A stretch of DNA of 64,000 bases, from the NCBI GenBank assembly GCA_947494435.1, contig CANLUY010000001.1, forward strand, positions 1-64,000. The letters run 5' to 3'. The stretch is from an uncultured Litoreibacter sp. (GTDB taxonomy: Bacteria; Pseudomonadota; Alphaproteobacteria; Rhodobacterales; Rhodobacteraceae). A program made the translations under genes and the position numbers. Of this stretch, positions 53,176 through 62,610 are shown piece after piece (position 1 is the first letter of the stretch; the number at the start of each line of letters is the position of its first letter). The notes below the pieces were generated by a model. It saw only the letters and a list, made by a program, of their open reading frames with translations, ran no database searches and was not told where the DNA came from.

Positions 53176-53694
53176 TTAGCTAATCGCGCCTGCACCGATC
53201 ACCGTCACAGCCCGACGGTTTTTCGAGTAACAAGCCTCAGTGGAACAAATTTCAATCGGGCGCTCTTTGCCGAAGGTCACGGTGCGCAAACGCGCATCCG
53301 GCACACCTTGGCTGACCAGATAGTCCCGCACAGCCGCCGCACGACGCGCGCCCAGTGCAAGGTTATACTCACGTGTGCCCTGCTCATCTGCATGGCCTTC
53401 AATGATCGCCGTGTAAGTCGTGTTCGTGTTCAACCAACCGGCCTGTTGGGCCAATGTTGCGCGACCGACATCCGTCAGTGTCGACGTGTCGACTGCGAAC
53501 AACACGCGGTCACCGATGGTTTGGTTGAAATACGCGACCGAGCTTGGGTCCAGCGCGCCTGTCGTCACAGGGGTGTTGTCGATCCCGGCACCACCACCGG
53601 TTCCGAGGCGGTCGTTTTGATTAAACAGGCCGCCCGAACAAGCGGACAGCCCCATGGAGGCGACGAGTAATACTGCTGTCGAGAGGGTTTTCAT
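53176..53694 (-). CDS. pal: Peptidoglycan-associated lipoprotein Pal
   Basis: A 172-residue outer-membrane lipoprotein. Lipobox LSAC with Cys19, a short linker, then an OmpA-like peptidoglycan-binding domain (VLFAVDTSTLTDVGRATL near 68-85, IEGHADEQGTREYNLALGARRA near 99-120). It tethers the outer membrane to the wall and binds TolB. It follows tolB by 87 bases, a gap that may hold a separate promoter. Confidence 0.96.
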   Translation of the reverse strand: MKTLSTAVLLVASMGLSACSGGLFNQNDRLGTGGGAGIDNTPVTTGALDPSSVAYFNQTIGDRVLFAVDTSTLTDVGRATLAQQAGWLNTNTTYTAIIEGHADEQGTREYNLALGARRAAAVRDYLVSQGVPDARLRTVTFGKERPIEICSTEACYSKNRRAVTVIGAGAIS

Positions 53695-53781
53695 CTTCGT
53701 GATCCTTATGGCTCTTATTGGCTCGATTATCTGAGGTTAACATTTTTGCGCGGGACTATGAAAGCCCCACGCGGACACGCA

Positions 53782-55107
53782 TTATTTCAACAGCGGCGAC
53801 CAGCTTGGATCAGACGCCCCTTGGCGGATCGCCCGCAGGTTACGGCCCGAGATATCCACCGAATGCAGGGTTGACGCTCCGCTTGCACCGCTGGTCTCCC
53901 GCGTAAACATGATGACACGTCCATTTGGCGACCAAGTCGGCCCTTCATCAAGGAAGGAAGCCGTCAACAGACGCTCACCCGACCCGTCTGTGTTCATCAC
54001 ACCGATGTGGAACCGGCCGCGGTTCTGTTTGGTAAAGGCGATCAGATCGCCCCGCGGCGACCAGACCGGCGTGCCGTAGCGCCCCTGCCCGAAAGAAATC
54101 CGCGACGCCTCGCCGCCGCTCGCAGGCATCACATAAAGCTGCTGCGTGCCGGAGCGGTCGCTTTCAAACACGATCTGGCTACCATCCGGCGAAAAGCTAG
54201 GCGCTGTTTCAATCGTGGGATCCGACGTCAACTGCTGCGGCGCGCCGCCGTTTAGGTTCATCTTGTATAGATCCGTATTCGAGCCCGTCGTCAGTGAGTA
54301 GACGACCGACTGCCCGTCCGGCGCAAAGCGCGGCGCAAAGCTCATTGTACCCGGTTGATCTTGCAGAACCTGGCGCCCAACGCTTGCGACATCCAAGACG
54401 TAGATCTTCGGAAAGCCGGTCTCGTAGCTGGTGTAAATCACCCGATCACCCGTGGGCGAGAAGCGCGGTGCCAGCACAATCGACTGATCCGTCGTCAGGA
54501 ACTGGTTGTTCTCACCATCATAATCCATGATCGCGATGCGCTTAGCGCGCGCATTCTTCGGCCCGCTCTCGGACACATAGACCACACGACTATCAAAATA
54601 CGCACCTTCGCCCGTGATCCGGCTATAAACAGCATCCGCAACCTTATGCGCCATCCGCCGCCAGCCATCGGTCGAGCCCACGAATTGCAGCCCCTCGCCC
54701 ATCTGCTGTTCGGAGAACACGTCGAACAGGCGGAACTTCACCACGATTTGATTGTCGCCCGCCGTTGAGACTGCCCCGGTCACCAACGCCTGTGCGTTGA
54801 TGGCTTTCCAGTCGGCAAACTGCACCGGACTGTCGAAATTCGTCACACCGGAGATAAACGCATCCTGCGAAATCTCCTGAAACAACCCCGAGCCCGTCAG
54901 ATCCGCCGCCACAACCCGCGCCAGATCGGCGGCATATTGATCCGCACCGGCCGTCTCAGCAACAAACACCGGTACAGCAAATGGCAAAGGCTCGATATTG
55001 GGATTGTCCAACTCAAGGCGCAAAGGCTCCTGCGCCTGCGCCTGCGCCGAGACCGTCATCAAAGCGGTCAAGATCAGACCCACAGCCACAATAAATCGAT
55101 GTTTCAT
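53782..55107 (-). CDS. tolB: Periplasmic translocation protein TolB
   Basis: A 441-residue periplasmic beta-propeller with an N-terminal signal ([20 protein letters not shown]). The N-terminal domain covers up to about 160 and the six-bladed propeller follows, with repeating blocks such as [40 protein letters not shown] and [20 protein letters not shown]. It connects Pal to TolA. ATG 55107 is used because it starts the signal peptide directly. Confidence 0.96.
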   Translation of the reverse strand: MKHRFIVAVGLILTALMTVSAQAQAQEPLRLELDNPNIEPLPFAVPVFVAETAGADQYAADLARVVAADLTGSGLFQEISQDAFISGVTNFDSPVQFADWKAINAQALVTGAVSTAGDNQIVVKFRLFDVFSEQQMGEGLQFVGSTDGWRRMAHKVADAVYSRITGEGAYFDSRVVYVSESGPKNARAKRIAIMDYDGENNQFLTTDQSIVLAPRFSPTGDRVIYTSYETGFPKIYVLDVASVGRQVLQDQPGTMSFAPRFAPDGQSVVYSLTTGSNTDLYKMNLNGGAPQQLTSDPTIETAPSFSPDGSQIVFESDRSGTQQLYVMPASGGEASRISFGQGRYGTPVWSPRGDLIAFTKQNRGRFHIGVMNTDGSGERLLTASFLDEGPTWSPNGRVIMFTRETSGASGASTLHSVDISGRNLRAIRQGASDPSWSPLLK

Positions 55108-55208
55108 AGCGTATCCTTTCACGGCACGGCCTGTATGCAACGTATCATAAACCGTTTTGTTCCCAACCGGCAGCATCGCGCCGAAAGTTAGAGGGGGAAG
55201 TCCTAAGA

Positions 55209-56321
55209 TCATCTGATCTCCTTGCGGGATGCGTTGAATTTCACCTCAACCCCCCGCCATTGATTGTACTTATCGGCGGGCAACCCGAACCCGGCAGAGC
55301 CGCAGCGAATGATCGCCCGCCGCGCCGCCTCATAGGCCCGATCCACAGCGCCGCCAGAGCCGCCTTCAGCAGCCACCAACCGGATCGAACCGATCTCAGG
55401 CTTGGCATCCGGCGTCATCGTAAAGCCCACAGTCACCGTCACCTTCAAGGCATCCGTCGACAAAGCGCCCACATTCCAGCACCGCTGGATGCCTAGGATA
55501 AACGCACCCTTCTCGGCCCGCGTGATCGGCTCACCGGTCCCGCCACCGGGGTTCGCATTATCCGCAATCGCGTTCTCAGAATTCGCCTCTGACACAGCGC
55601 CCGCAATGCTTTCCGCCAGACCCGGCACCTCAGGCGCATCAGCCACTTCCGTGGGCGCAGGCGCAGGCGGCGTAGGTTTACGCCCGGGCCGCGCCGATTT
55701 CACTGGCGCCGCCGACGGTTCAGGTTCATCCGCCTCGGTCACGACTTCGGTCGTGGCTTCCTCAGGGGCTGCCGCCTCCGTCGCTTCATCAACCACTGTT
55801 GCGGCCTCGTCAGGCGCCGTTTCAACCTGCACCTCTTCCGCCACCGCCACATCCGGCTCAGGGGCCAACGCCGCCTCAGGGGCCACACGTTCCGCTTGTC
55901 TTGGCACCGGCACCGCATCAGGCAACACAACCACATCCCCTTCCGTCCCCTCTGGGACGTCAGGCTGCTCTGGCTCAATCACCGGAACCTCTTCCGCTTG
56001 CACCGGCTCTTCAACCGGCGCGGGCGCTGCATCGGGGGCGACCTCTTCTACGGGCGCAGGCGCGGCAGGGGCCACAGGCGCGACATCCTCCGACACAGCA
56101 GGCGCAGGCTGATCAACCGCAGGAGCATCCATCGCAGGCGGCGCATCGCCCGTCTCAGGCCCGCTTGGCTGTATCGCCTGAAATTCGTCGGTCGAGATGA
56201 TCGACACATCCGTCACACGGATCGCGTCAAAATCATCATGTGACACAAAGAACCCGCCGATCAACAGCCACACGAACAGGCCCGCATGACCTGCGCCCGA
56301 GACATAAGTGCCGACCTTCAT
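55209..56321 (-). CDS. tolA: TolA-like cell envelope protein
   Basis: A 370-residue inner-membrane protein: one transmembrane helix (about 10-26, [17 protein letters not shown]), a very long alanine/proline/glutamate/valine-rich low-complexity spacer (about 60-240) that would span the periplasm, and a C-terminal domain (about 265-370, starting [17 protein letters not shown]) that binds Pal/TolB. In many alphaproteobacteria this spacer replaces the helical domain of E. coli TolA. ATG 56321 has AGGA just upstream; a TTG 18 bases earlier is possible. It lies in the tol operon after tolR. Confidence 0.9.
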   Translation of the reverse strand: MKVGTYVSGAGHAGLFVWLLIGGFFVSHDDFDAIRVTDVSIISTDEFQAIQPSGPETGDAPPAMDAPAVDQPAPAVSEDVAPVAPAAPAPVEEVAPDAAPAPVEEPVQAEEVPVIEPEQPDVPEGTEGDVVVLPDAVPVPRQAERVAPEAALAPEPDVAVAEEVQVETAPDEAATVVDEATEAAAPEEATTEVVTEADEPEPSAAPVKSARPGRKPTPPAPAPTEVADAPEVPGLAESIAGAVSEANSENAIADNANPGGGTGEPITRAEKGAFILGIQRCWNVGALSTDALKVTVTVGFTMTPDAKPEIGSIRLVAAEGGSGGAVDRAYEAARRAIIRCGSAGFGLPADKYNQWRGVEVKFNASRKEIR

Positions 56322-56342
56322 ATCCTGCGGGATCAACAAAAT

Positions 56343-56828
56343 TTACTCGCTTTGCCCATCAGCAGCACCGTCGAAGGACGGGCCATCCGTGTCGGTCACC
56401 AGACCGATGTTACTAAAGCCAGCCGCATTCAAAGCGCCCATAACCTGCACCACCTGCGCATAGGCCACCGCGCCATCCGCACGCAAAAACACTTTGTCAG
56501 ACGTGCGTTCAGCAGAAATTGCGCGCAACCGCCCGACCAGCTCATTCGCTTCCACCTCGGTGTTCTGGATCGACAGTTGACCATCTTCCTGAACAGTGAT
56601 CGTCAACGGCTCTTCATCCTCCGTCGGCAAGGCATTCGCGGCCGTCTTCGGCAACTCCACCGGCACGCCGACTGTCAACAATGGGGCTGCCACCATGAAG
56701 ATGATCAAAAGCACCAGCATCACGTCCACGAAGGGCGTGACGTTGATCTCTGCCATTGGTTTGGTCTTATTCTTCCTGCGACGCCCGCGCCTTGACCCAG
56801 ACGAGGCTCCCTGAACTCCCGGCCCCAT
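56343..56828 (-). CDS. tolR: Tol system proton-motor subunit TolR
   Basis: A 161-residue ExbD/TolR-family protein with one transmembrane helix (VDVMLVLLIIFMVAAPLLTV near 34-53), in which the conserved Asp of NVTPFVDV acts in proton transfer, and a periplasmic domain (about 55-150) with TITVQEDGQLSI. The N-terminus before MAEINVTPF is an unusually basic stretch (SRRGRRRKNKTKP). It partners TolQ, three bases upstream in the operon order. Confidence 0.95.
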   Translation of the reverse strand: MGPGVQGASSGSRRGRRRKNKTKPMAEINVTPFVDVMLVLLIIFMVAAPLLTVGVPVELPKTAANALPTEDEEPLTITVQEDGQLSIQNTEVEANELVGRLRAISAERTSDKVFLRADGAVAYAQVVQVMGALNAAGFSNIGLVTDTDGPSFDGAADGQSE

Positions 56829-56831
56829 GGC

Positions 56832-57527
56832 TCAAGCGTCCAACTGGCGTGATAGGATGGTAGAGAATTCGTCCGCAAACGCTTCATGACCGGAGGCAAT
56901 CCGGTCCGCATCCGCGCTCAACTTATTGTAGAAAATCACGGCCGGAATAGCGGCGAGCAGACCCAAAGCCGTCGCTACCAAAGCCTCCGCAATACCGGGG
57001 GCCACAACGGCAAGGTTCGTATTTTGTGCAATCGCGATTTCTTCAAAGGCGTTCTTGATGCCCCAAACCGTCCCGAACAATCCGATAAACGGCGCCGTCG
57101 CGCCCACTGTCGCCAAGAACCCAAGCCCGTAATTCAACCGCTCATCTTCCTTGGCAATCGCCACATCCATGGAGCGGTCAATCCGCGCCGTCGCCCCTGC
57201 GATCAATTGCCCGTCTTCGCGGTGGGAGCGCCGCCATTCCGTCATGCCTGCGCTGAATATCCGCTCGGAAGCCCCTTTGGGCGAGCCCCCGATACGATCA
57301 AACACTTCATCCAGCGGCTCGCCAGACCAAAAGGCCCGGTCAAACTCTTCCGCCTGACGGCGTGCGACACGGTAATTGACGAATTTCTGAACGATGATCG
57401 CCCAACCCCAGAAAGAGGCTGCGATCAGCATCAACATCACCAATTTTACAACGATAGTTGCCCGCCAGAACAACGCGGTGACACTAAAGTCTACCTCGTT
57501 GGCCAGGCCAATAGCCTCAGCTTCCAT
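56832..57527 (-). CDS. tolQ: Tol system motor subunit TolQ
   Basis: A 231-residue MotA/TolQ/ExbB-type membrane protein with three transmembrane segments (first near 22-42, then about 135-160 and 170-195) and the conserved sequences VGATAPFIGLFGTVWGI and GIAEALVATALGLLAAIPAV. It forms the proton channel with TolR. ATG 57527 gives MEAEAIGLANEVDFS, the usual TolQ start; an extension 18 codons upstream exists but is basic and unlikely. Confidence 0.95.
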   Translation of the reverse strand: MEAEAIGLANEVDFSVTALFWRATIVVKLVMLMLIAASFWGWAIIVQKFVNYRVARRQAEEFDRAFWSGEPLDEVFDRIGGSPKGASERIFSAGMTEWRRSHREDGQLIAGATARIDRSMDVAIAKEDERLNYGLGFLATVGATAPFIGLFGTVWGIKNAFEEIAIAQNTNLAVVAPGIAEALVATALGLLAAIPAVIFYNKLSADADRIASGHEAFADEFSTILSRQLDA

Positions 57528-57631
57528 ATACCCGCTCTTTTCTCTACGCCGCTTTGCCGCGGCTTGTTCTGACCCCGTCATACTATGTTCGACGCATCAG
57601 ATCCAATATTCTTGGCATAAAGCCAAAAAAA

Positions 57632-58027
57632 TTAGCTGTGAGGCTGCATCTTTGCGCGAATATCCGCTGGAATGCGCGCGGGCCTGCCGGTTTCCGCCAG
57701 ACAAACAAGGGTGACGACGGATTTGAACAAAGATTGCGTGTCACGGATGACATCTTGCGTGAGCACAATGCGGGAGCCCGTCATCTGTGTAACTATTGTC
57801 TCTACACTCAGCAGATCGTCGAATTTCGCAGGGGCCAGATAGTCTGCCTCAACGCGCCGCACGGCAAAAACCAACCCGTCGGCCTTCATCGCAACCTGAT
57901 CCACGCCCAATTCCCGCACCCACTCGCTGCGCGCGCGTTCGATGAATTTCAGGTAATTGGCGTAGTACACGATCCCAGCAAGATCAGTGTCCTCGTAATA
58001 GACCCGCAAAGAGAAATGATGTGCCAT
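57632..58027 (-). CDS. ybgC: Tol-Pal-associated acyl-CoA thioesterase YbgC
   Basis: A 131-residue hotdog thioesterase, first gene of the tol-pal block. The catalytic motif YYEDTDLAGIVYYANYLKFIE near 9-29 contains the expected Asp; LSVETIVTQMTGSRIVL follows. It hydrolyses short or malonyl-type acyl-CoA thioesters near the membrane. ATG 58027 begins MAHHFSLRVYYEDTD; upstream extension is not family-like. The tolQ start is 104 bases downstream. Confidence 0.93.
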   Translation of the reverse strand: MAHHFSLRVYYEDTDLAGIVYYANYLKFIERARSEWVRELGVDQVAMKADGLVFAVRRVEADYLAPAKFDDLLSVETIVTQMTGSRIVLTQDVIRDTQSLFKSVVTLVCLAETGRPARIPADIRAKMQPHS

Positions 58028-58111
58028 GCGTCCGACACTATGCGCGGCAACCCGCCCTGTCACGAGCGAAAATCTGCCTAAAAACAGCGTGGTAAGGTTC
58101 TCCCTACTGGC

Positions 58112-58132
58112 ATGAGCGCAAAGCGCTCATAA
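58112..58132 (+). promoter_or_regulatory. Palindromic mini-ORF before the ExoD-like gene
   Basis: ATGAGCGC-AAA-GCGCTCAT is a perfect 8-bp inverted repeat (58112-58130) that also reads as a six-codon frame (ATG AGC GCA AAG CGC TCA TAA), ending 10 bases before ATG 58143. It could be a leader peptide, an RNA hairpin or an operator; sequence alone does not decide. Confidence 0.4.
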
Positions 58133-58142
58133 GGTACGCACT

Positions 58143-58730
58143 ATGGCAGACACGGTCGATCCAAACACCACCGGCCAATCCACGCGCAGCCGCTCCGCAT
58201 CAGCAGGCAGGCTGACTTTTGCTGTGGGCGTCGAAGACTTAGGCACCGCGTCTTTTACGGTGCTTTTTGTATTATGCGGTCTCATCATCCTGACCCCGCT
58301 CGGCACCCTCATGCCAGTGGTCGTCCTTGTTGGTTTGGGTACAATCGCACTCGGGGCACAGCTTGTAATGCGCAGACCCCATGTGCAGCTTCCCGACAAA
58401 GCGCGCAGCTTCATCCTTGAAAATACGATCCTGCAAACCGTGCTGAAACGGGGCTTCCGCTACAAAGAACAGTTAGAGGCGGATGCCGCCAGCACGCGAC
58501 GCCCAGCCCATTGGCTCACCACAGAGCCATTTGATCTGGTGCCCAGAATGCTGTTGATTATCTGCGGTGTCCTAACCGTGTTCAGCGCGACAACCCCCGA
58601 AATGGCACGTGTCCTCGGCGTCGCGGTCATCGCTTTGGCGATCAGCCTCCATGTTCGGACGCCCTATTGGGCGCTCAGCGGTGCATCCCTCATGAGCCTC
58701 GCCAGCATCCTGCCGCTTTTCAGCAGTTAA
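58143..58730 (+). CDS. Putative ExoD-family membrane protein
   Basis: A 195-residue protein with about four to five hydrophobic segments (FTVLFVLCGLIILTPLGTL near 37-56, MPVVVLVGLGTIALGAQLV near 57-75, MLLIICGVLTVFSATTPEM, VLGVAVIALAISLHV) separated by a cytosolic loop at 80-130. Layout and length resemble ExoD proteins, linked to exopolysaccharide production and alkaline tolerance in rhizobia. The match is by pattern, so the family is moderately sure and the function unknown here. It diverges from ybgC, sharing a 115-base control region. Confidence 0.65.
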   Translation: MADTVDPNTTGQSTRSRSASAGRLTFAVGVEDLGTASFTVLFVLCGLIILTPLGTLMPVVVLVGLGTIALGAQLVMRRPHVQLPDKARSFILENTILQTVLKRGFRYKEQLEADAASTRRPAHWLTTEPFDLVPRMLLIICGVLTVFSATTPEMARVLGVAVIALAISLHVRTPYWALSGASLMSLASILPLFSS

Positions 58731-58778
58731 TAATTCCTAAATTTCTGGACTTATTGAATATAATCAATAGGTTGATAA

Positions 58779-58798
58779 ATCCCCCGCACGCGGGGGAT
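58779..58798 (-). terminator. Hairpin between convergent genes at 58731-58797
   Basis: ATCCCCCGC-AC-GCGGGGGAT is a perfect 9-bp stem with a very tight loop. On the minus strand it is followed by TTATC, a weak U-tract. It lies at the end of the minus-strand gene starting at 59421 and before the plus-strand ExoD-like end, so it probably ends both transcripts. Confidence 0.55.
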
Positions 58799-59421
58799 CA
58801 GGCTTTCGACATCTCAATCCGCGCTTGAAGCCGCAAGGCGTGGCTCGGATCGTCTGACATAACAGGCATGTTGGACTGATATGACGCCTTGATAATTAGC
58901 GCCACCTCAGGCTTCAAAATCGCCACATCATTGCCCGTCAAAGCTAGCGGAGAGCTGCCAAGAAAAGCCTCATCCGACCACAACAATATCGACTGAACAA
59001 CCTGCCCCAGACAAAGCGTATCCGCCGGAATATCCGCCATCACAGCATCCATCTTCAGGAAAACAAAACACGCCTTGATGCCCCCATCAGGATCGAACCG
59101 GAATATCCTGTACTGGTTGGCATCCGCCTCTTCCAAACGTCCAACAAGGCTTTTCAACTCCGGGATCATCTGATCAAGCTTCGGCGTCTCCGTCAGTTCC
59201 TTCCAATCGCGGATAAAGAACATCATGAAGTTGACGCCCAACTCCGGATCCGTCTCAGCAACATCATGCCCCGCAAGCTGGCACACCGCCTCAATCGCGC
59301 CCTTCAGGACAGAGATCGTCTGATCTTCAACTCCGAAAACTACCGGCGCAATCGGGCGCCCCCACCGCGCAAAAAGGTAGGTCCCATCGCCACGCGTGAA
59401 ATAGCGCGCAACATCATCCAT
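58798..59421 (-). CDS. Conserved-looking protein of unknown function, overlapping ruvB
   Basis: A 207-residue acidic protein without signal or membrane segment. The start [20 protein letters not shown] overlaps the ruvB end by eight bases. The first half is alpha/beta ([20 protein letters not shown]) and the second half reads [34 protein letters not shown] and [16 protein letters not shown] recognise no domain. The overlap indicates it is translated with ruvCAB, so a DNA-repair or stress-related accessory role is conceivable, but it could also be an unrelated passenger. Confidence 0.75.
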   Translation of the reverse strand: MDDVARYFTRGDGTYLFARWGRPIAPVVFGVEDQTISVLKGAIEAVCQLAGHDVAETDPELGVNFMMFFIRDWKELTETPKLDQMIPELKSLVGRLEEADANQYRIFRFDPDGGIKACFVFLKMDAVMADIPADTLCLGQVVQSILLWSDEAFLGSSPLALTGNDVAILKPEVALIIKASYQSNMPVMSDDPSHALRLQARIEMSKA

Positions 59422-60436
59422 CAAACAGGTCCCCCGCCCGTTTCGGCGCTGCCATCCCAAGATGGCTCCACGCCTTCGATGCCAACATCCGTCCCCGTGG
59501 GGTCCGCTGGATCAGCCCTTGCTGAAGCAAATACGGCTCGATCACTTCTTCCAACGCATCGCGGCTTTCAGACAGAGCCGCCGACAAGGTCTCAATCCCG
59601 ACGGGGCCACCTTGATAATTCTCGGCAATCAGCGTTAGATATCTTCTGTCAGCGCCATCAAGGCCCAGATGATCGACGCCCAAACGGGTCAGCGCATTGT
59701 CTGCCAAACCCCGTGTGATCGTCCCGTCGCCTTCAACCAGTGCGAAATCCACAACACGCCGCAACAGCCTGCCCGCAATCCGAGGTGTTCCACGCGCCCG
59801 CTTCGCAATCTCCCGCGCGCCATCATCTTCAGCTTTGATGCCCAACAGCCGCGCCCCGCGGCGCACGATCTCATGCAGCTCATCTGTTGTATAAAACTGC
59901 AACCGCGTTGGGATCCCAAAGCGATCCCGAAGGGGTGTTGTCAGCAGTCCCAGTCTCGTCGTGGCGCCCACCAGTGTGAACGGCTGCAATTCAATCCGAA
60001 CGGTCCGTGCAGCAGGACCTTCACCAATCACCAAGTCCAACTCAAAATCTTCCAAGGCGGGATAGAGCACCTCTTCAACGACCGGATTTAATCGGTGGAT
60101 TTCATCAATGAATAGGACATCGCGTGCTTCCAAATTCGTCAAGATCGCCGCCAAATCACCGGCCTTCGCCAACACTGGCCCAGATGTCATACGGAAATTC
60201 ACGCCAAGCTCCCGCGCCATTATCTGCGCTAGCGTTGTCTTACCCAGTCCGGGGGGGCCATGGAACAGCGTGTGGTCCATCGCCTCGCCCCGTTGCTTGG
60301 CCGACTCGATGAACACCCTCAAATTTGCACGCGCCTCTGCTTGACCGATGAATTCTTCAAGACCCTGCGGACGCAATGCGCGGTCAGCATCTTCAGGGCG
60401 CCGTTCAGGTCGCAAAGTGGGGTCGGGTTCACTCAT
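59414..60436 (-). CDS. ruvB: Holliday junction branch-migration ATPase RuvB
   Basis: A 340-residue AAA+ motor that drives branch migration with RuvA. Walker [10 protein letters not shown] near 60-68, Walker [11 protein letters not shown] near 110, sensor [19 protein letters not shown] near 155 and the C-terminal winged helix ([18 protein letters not shown]). Normal length. It is third in ruvC-ruvA-ruvB, 19 bases after ruvA. Confidence 0.97.
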   Translation of the reverse strand: MSEPDPTLRPERRPEDADRALRPQGLEEFIGQAEARANLRVFIESAKQRGEAMDHTLFHGPPGLGKTTLAQIMARELGVNFRMTSGPVLAKAGDLAAILTNLEARDVLFIDEIHRLNPVVEEVLYPALEDFELDLVIGEGPAARTVRIELQPFTLVGATTRLGLLTTPLRDRFGIPTRLQFYTTDELHEIVRRGARLLGIKAEDDGAREIAKRARGTPRIAGRLLRRVVDFALVEGDGTITRGLADNALTRLGVDHLGLDGADRRYLTLIAENYQGGPVGIETLSAALSESRDALEEVIEPYLLQQGLIQRTPRGRMLASKAWSHLGMAAPKRAGDLFDG

Positions 60437-60455
60437 GACGGCTTATATGCCTGCA

Positions 60456-61091
60456 TCACTCTTTGGGCGCCAGCAACTTCAGGGCTTCGCGGATAAGGCC
60501 CGAAGTATCGCTCGCGTTGTCCGAGGCGCGCGCCACCGCGCTCGCGGCATCGCCATGCGCATATCCAAGATTGGTCAAAGCCGACAACGCCTCAGCCTGC
60601 GCTCCCGCGGACGCGTTTGAAACGGGCTCTATCACCTGCGCAGAAGCATCGCCTGTGGCTTGCGCCACGGTGCCGCCCATCGCCATGATGCCAGGCGCTT
60701 TATCCTTCAATTCGATCACAACTTTCTGCGCTGTCTTCGGGCCGACCCCTTTCGCGGCTTTGATCGCATTCCAATCCCCCAACGTCACCGCGCGGGACAC
60801 GCCGTCCGGACCAAGTGCCCCCAAGATTGCCATGGAAGCTTTCGCGCCAATGCCTTGCACGGACATCAAAAGCTTGTGCCATTCCTTTTCAATCATGGTT
60901 GTGAAACCGAAAAGTTGCAGCAAATCCTCTCGTACAAGAAGATCGGTATAGAGCGCCACGGCGTCGCCGACTGGTGGTAGTGCGGTCAACGTCCGCTCAG
61001 AGCAATAGACGAGATATCCGATTCCCCCGACATCAATCATGACATGATCCGTCGCGCGGTGCTCTAACCGCCCTGTCAACTTTCCTATCAT
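60456..61091 (-). CDS. ruvA: Holliday junction-binding protein RuvA
   Basis: A 211-residue junction-binding protein. The OB-fold domain at 1-63 starts [20 protein letters not shown]; the two helix-hairpin-helix motifs follow ([19 protein letters not shown] near 75-93 and [20 protein letters not shown] near 110-129), and the C-terminal RuvB-binding domain at 165-211 contains [15 protein letters not shown]. Its start overlaps the ruvC stop by four bases. Confidence 0.97.
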   Translation of the reverse strand: MIGKLTGRLEHRATDHVMIDVGGIGYLVYCSERTLTALPPVGDAVALYTDLLVREDLLQLFGFTTMIEKEWHKLLMSVQGIGAKASMAILGALGPDGVSRAVTLGDWNAIKAAKGVGPKTAQKVVIELKDKAPGIMAMGGTVAQATGDASAQVIEPVSNASAGAQAEALSALTNLGYAHGDAASAVARASDNASDTSGLIREALKLLAPKE

Positions 61092-61594
61092 GCGCTCGCT
61101 TTCTTCAATGCAGCATCAAGACGTCCAACCGCACGTCCATGCCATGCATGACACAATGCAATAGCAAGCGCATCTGCCGCGTCCGGACCAGCAATTTCTA
61201 TACCTGGAAGCTGTAATCTGACCATATGATCGATCTGCTTCTTATCGGCATGGCCCACGCCAACCACCGTCTTCTTCACAGCATTCGGAGCATATTCACC
61301 AACATCCAATCCGGCTTGCGCCGGGACAAGCATGGCGATGCCTCGGGCTTGACCGAGCTTGAGCGTGCCTGCGCCATCGCGATTGACGAAAGTCTGCTCA
61401 ACCGCTGCCATTATTGGCGCGTAGGTTTGGACGACGTCAGTCAGTTGGGAATGAAGGCTTAACAAACGCGATGCGAGATTATCACCGACAGATTTACACA
61501 CGCCATTTGCGACGTGACTGACGCGCGTACCATTCACGTCAATTATCCCCCACCCCATGTTGCGGAGACCCGGATCTATCCCCAGAACACGCAT
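61088..61594 (-). CDS. ruvC: Holliday junction resolvase RuvC
   Basis: A 168-residue endonuclease that cuts Holliday junctions. The RNase H-like fold begins [16 protein letters not shown] with catalytic Asp7; [20 protein letters not shown] near 63-82 holds the catalytic glutamate, and [14 protein letters not shown] near 140 the last acidic residues. ATG 61594 matches the usual RuvC start; a TTG-type extension upstream is basic and unlikely. It is the first gene of the ruv set, preceded by a 336-base intergenic region. Confidence 0.96.
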   Translation of the reverse strand: MRVLGIDPGLRNMGWGIIDVNGTRVSHVANGVCKSVGDNLASRLLSLHSQLTDVVQTYAPIMAAVEQTFVNRDGAGTLKLGQARGIAMLVPAQAGLDVGEYAPNAVKKTVVGVGHADKKQIDHMVRLQLPGIEIAGPDAADALAIALCHAWHGRAVGRLDAALKKASA

Positions 61595-61930
61595 ATCGCT
61601 TTGCCTCGATTTTATACTTTTGAAGTGAGTAGCACGAAACGCGAACATTTGCCAAGAATTTGCAAGGCATATCGACGACTTTGATTTGGAGCTTCAATTA
61701 CGCGGTCGGTTGGCACAACGAAATCAATTGCCTCGGAGCGGCTTCTCATCGGCACTCCGAAAATATGAATAAAACTATATAAAACAAAGCTATATCGGGA
61801 ATTTAATCTATGCGCCAAACGCATAGGGGACATGCAAAAATCGAGATTGTTAAAGCTACCCTCGCCTCCTAAATGCCGGGTATCAAAGCAAAACGCTTAA
61901 TTCTTACTCAAACTGTGAAGGACGACTTCA
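61595..61930. other. Intergenic region between ruvC and the DUF1127 gene
   Basis: This 336-base gap separates divergent genes. It contains no credible CDS: a minus-strand frame of 73 codons at 61612-61833 has no ribosome-binding site and no recognisable product. It is A/T-rich near 61765-61808 and holds a perfect inverted repeat CTATGCG-CCAAA-CGCATAG at 61808-61826, about 105 bases before the DUF1127 start. I see no clear GTTC-N7-GTTC LexA site for ruvC and no confident small RNA. Confidence 0.6.
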
Positions 61931-62122
61931 ATGGCTGTTTTCGAAACCTCCCGCGCGCTGAATGAAGGCGCCCGTCATAACCCACTTAACTTGGTCACAC
62001 GTGCTTTTGGTGCCATCATGGACTGGAATGACCGTCGTATGACTCGTAAGGCACTGAGTGCTTTAACTGCACGCGAACTTGAAGATATCGGATTGAACCG
62101 AGGCGACATCACAAACATCTGA
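61931..62122 (+). CDS. DUF1127 domain small protein
   Basis: A 63-residue arginine-rich protein whose C-terminal half is the DUF1127 (YjiS-like) domain: MDWNDRRMTRKALSALTARE then LEDIGLNRGDI. In alphaproteobacteria such small proteins influence RNA turnover, phosphate and carbon metabolism and are often strongly expressed. Here it has a 336-base upstream region, a clear start after an AAGGA site and a strong terminator behind it, i.e. a single-gene transcript. Confidence 0.9.
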   Translation: MAVFETSRALNEGARHNPLNLVTRAFGAIMDWNDRRMTRKALSALTARELEDIGLNRGDITNI

Positions 62123-62143
62123 TATTCATTCGGATCAAAGATG

Positions 62144-62175
62144 AAAGCCACGCTGTCTAGCGTGGCTTTTTTTTT
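62144..62175 (+). terminator. Intrinsic terminator after the DUF1127 gene
   Basis: AAAGCCACGCT and AGCGTGGCTTT form an 11-bp stem with loop GTCT, followed by a run of nine T. It lies 21 bases after the stop and three bases before the end of the convergent gene, so it may also end that transcript. Confidence 0.93.
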
Positions 62176-62178
62176 CGA

Positions 62179-62532
62179 CTAACGGAGGAAGTTACCCACG
62201 ACATTTGCGATGGCTTGGGTCGCCGGATCAACATCAAGCAAGAACGCAGTCGTGACTTCTACGGCCCCACCTGTCTTTAATGCTTCCAACCGGCCGAGGT
62301 ATTCCGTTTCACCAATTTCGGCCAAAACGAACCCTTTAAAGGCGACAAACAAAAACCCAGCAACGAGGAGCGTCTTAACCGGAAACAGTCCACGCTTCCT
62401 CAGATCTGTCTTAACGACATCCACAACAAGCCCATCCTCCCGCACGCGTTTCTCAACGCGTTTTGCGGGGTTTGACTTCTGCTTTAGCGCGTCCAAGCGC
62501 TTATCAAATCGTTCTTTATTGACGTCTGTCAA
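62179..62532 (-). CDS. Small single-pass membrane protein of unknown function
   Basis: A 117-residue protein: charged N-terminal cytosolic part (1-50, rich in Lys/Arg/Asp, ERFDKRLDALKQKSNPAKR), one transmembrane helix near 51-72 (PVKTLLVAGFLFVAFKGFVL) and a short periplasmic tail. No family is recognised with certainty. It lies alone between prmA and the DUF1127 gene on the minus strand. Confidence 0.7.
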   Translation of the reverse strand: MTDVNKERFDKRLDALKQKSNPAKRVEKRVREDGLVVDVVKTDLRKRGLFPVKTLLVAGFLFVAFKGFVLAEIGETEYLGRLEALKTGGAVEVTTAFLLDVDPATQAIANVVGNFLR

Positions 62533-62610
62533 CGGTCTGCCTCGTGCTAGTTAATCCTTTGCACTCACACTACGTATACGCAAATACCTTTTGAAAACCT
62601 AATCAAATCA

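Noticed and set aside
55402-56112. Serine/alanine/threonine/glycine-rich plus-strand frame opposite tolA
   Set aside because: The reverse reading of the low-complexity TolA spacer; composition explained entirely by the repeats.
61612-61833. Minus-strand frame of 73 codons between ruvC and the DUF1127 gene
   Set aside because: No ribosome-binding site, no recognisable product, and it lies in the divergent promoter region.
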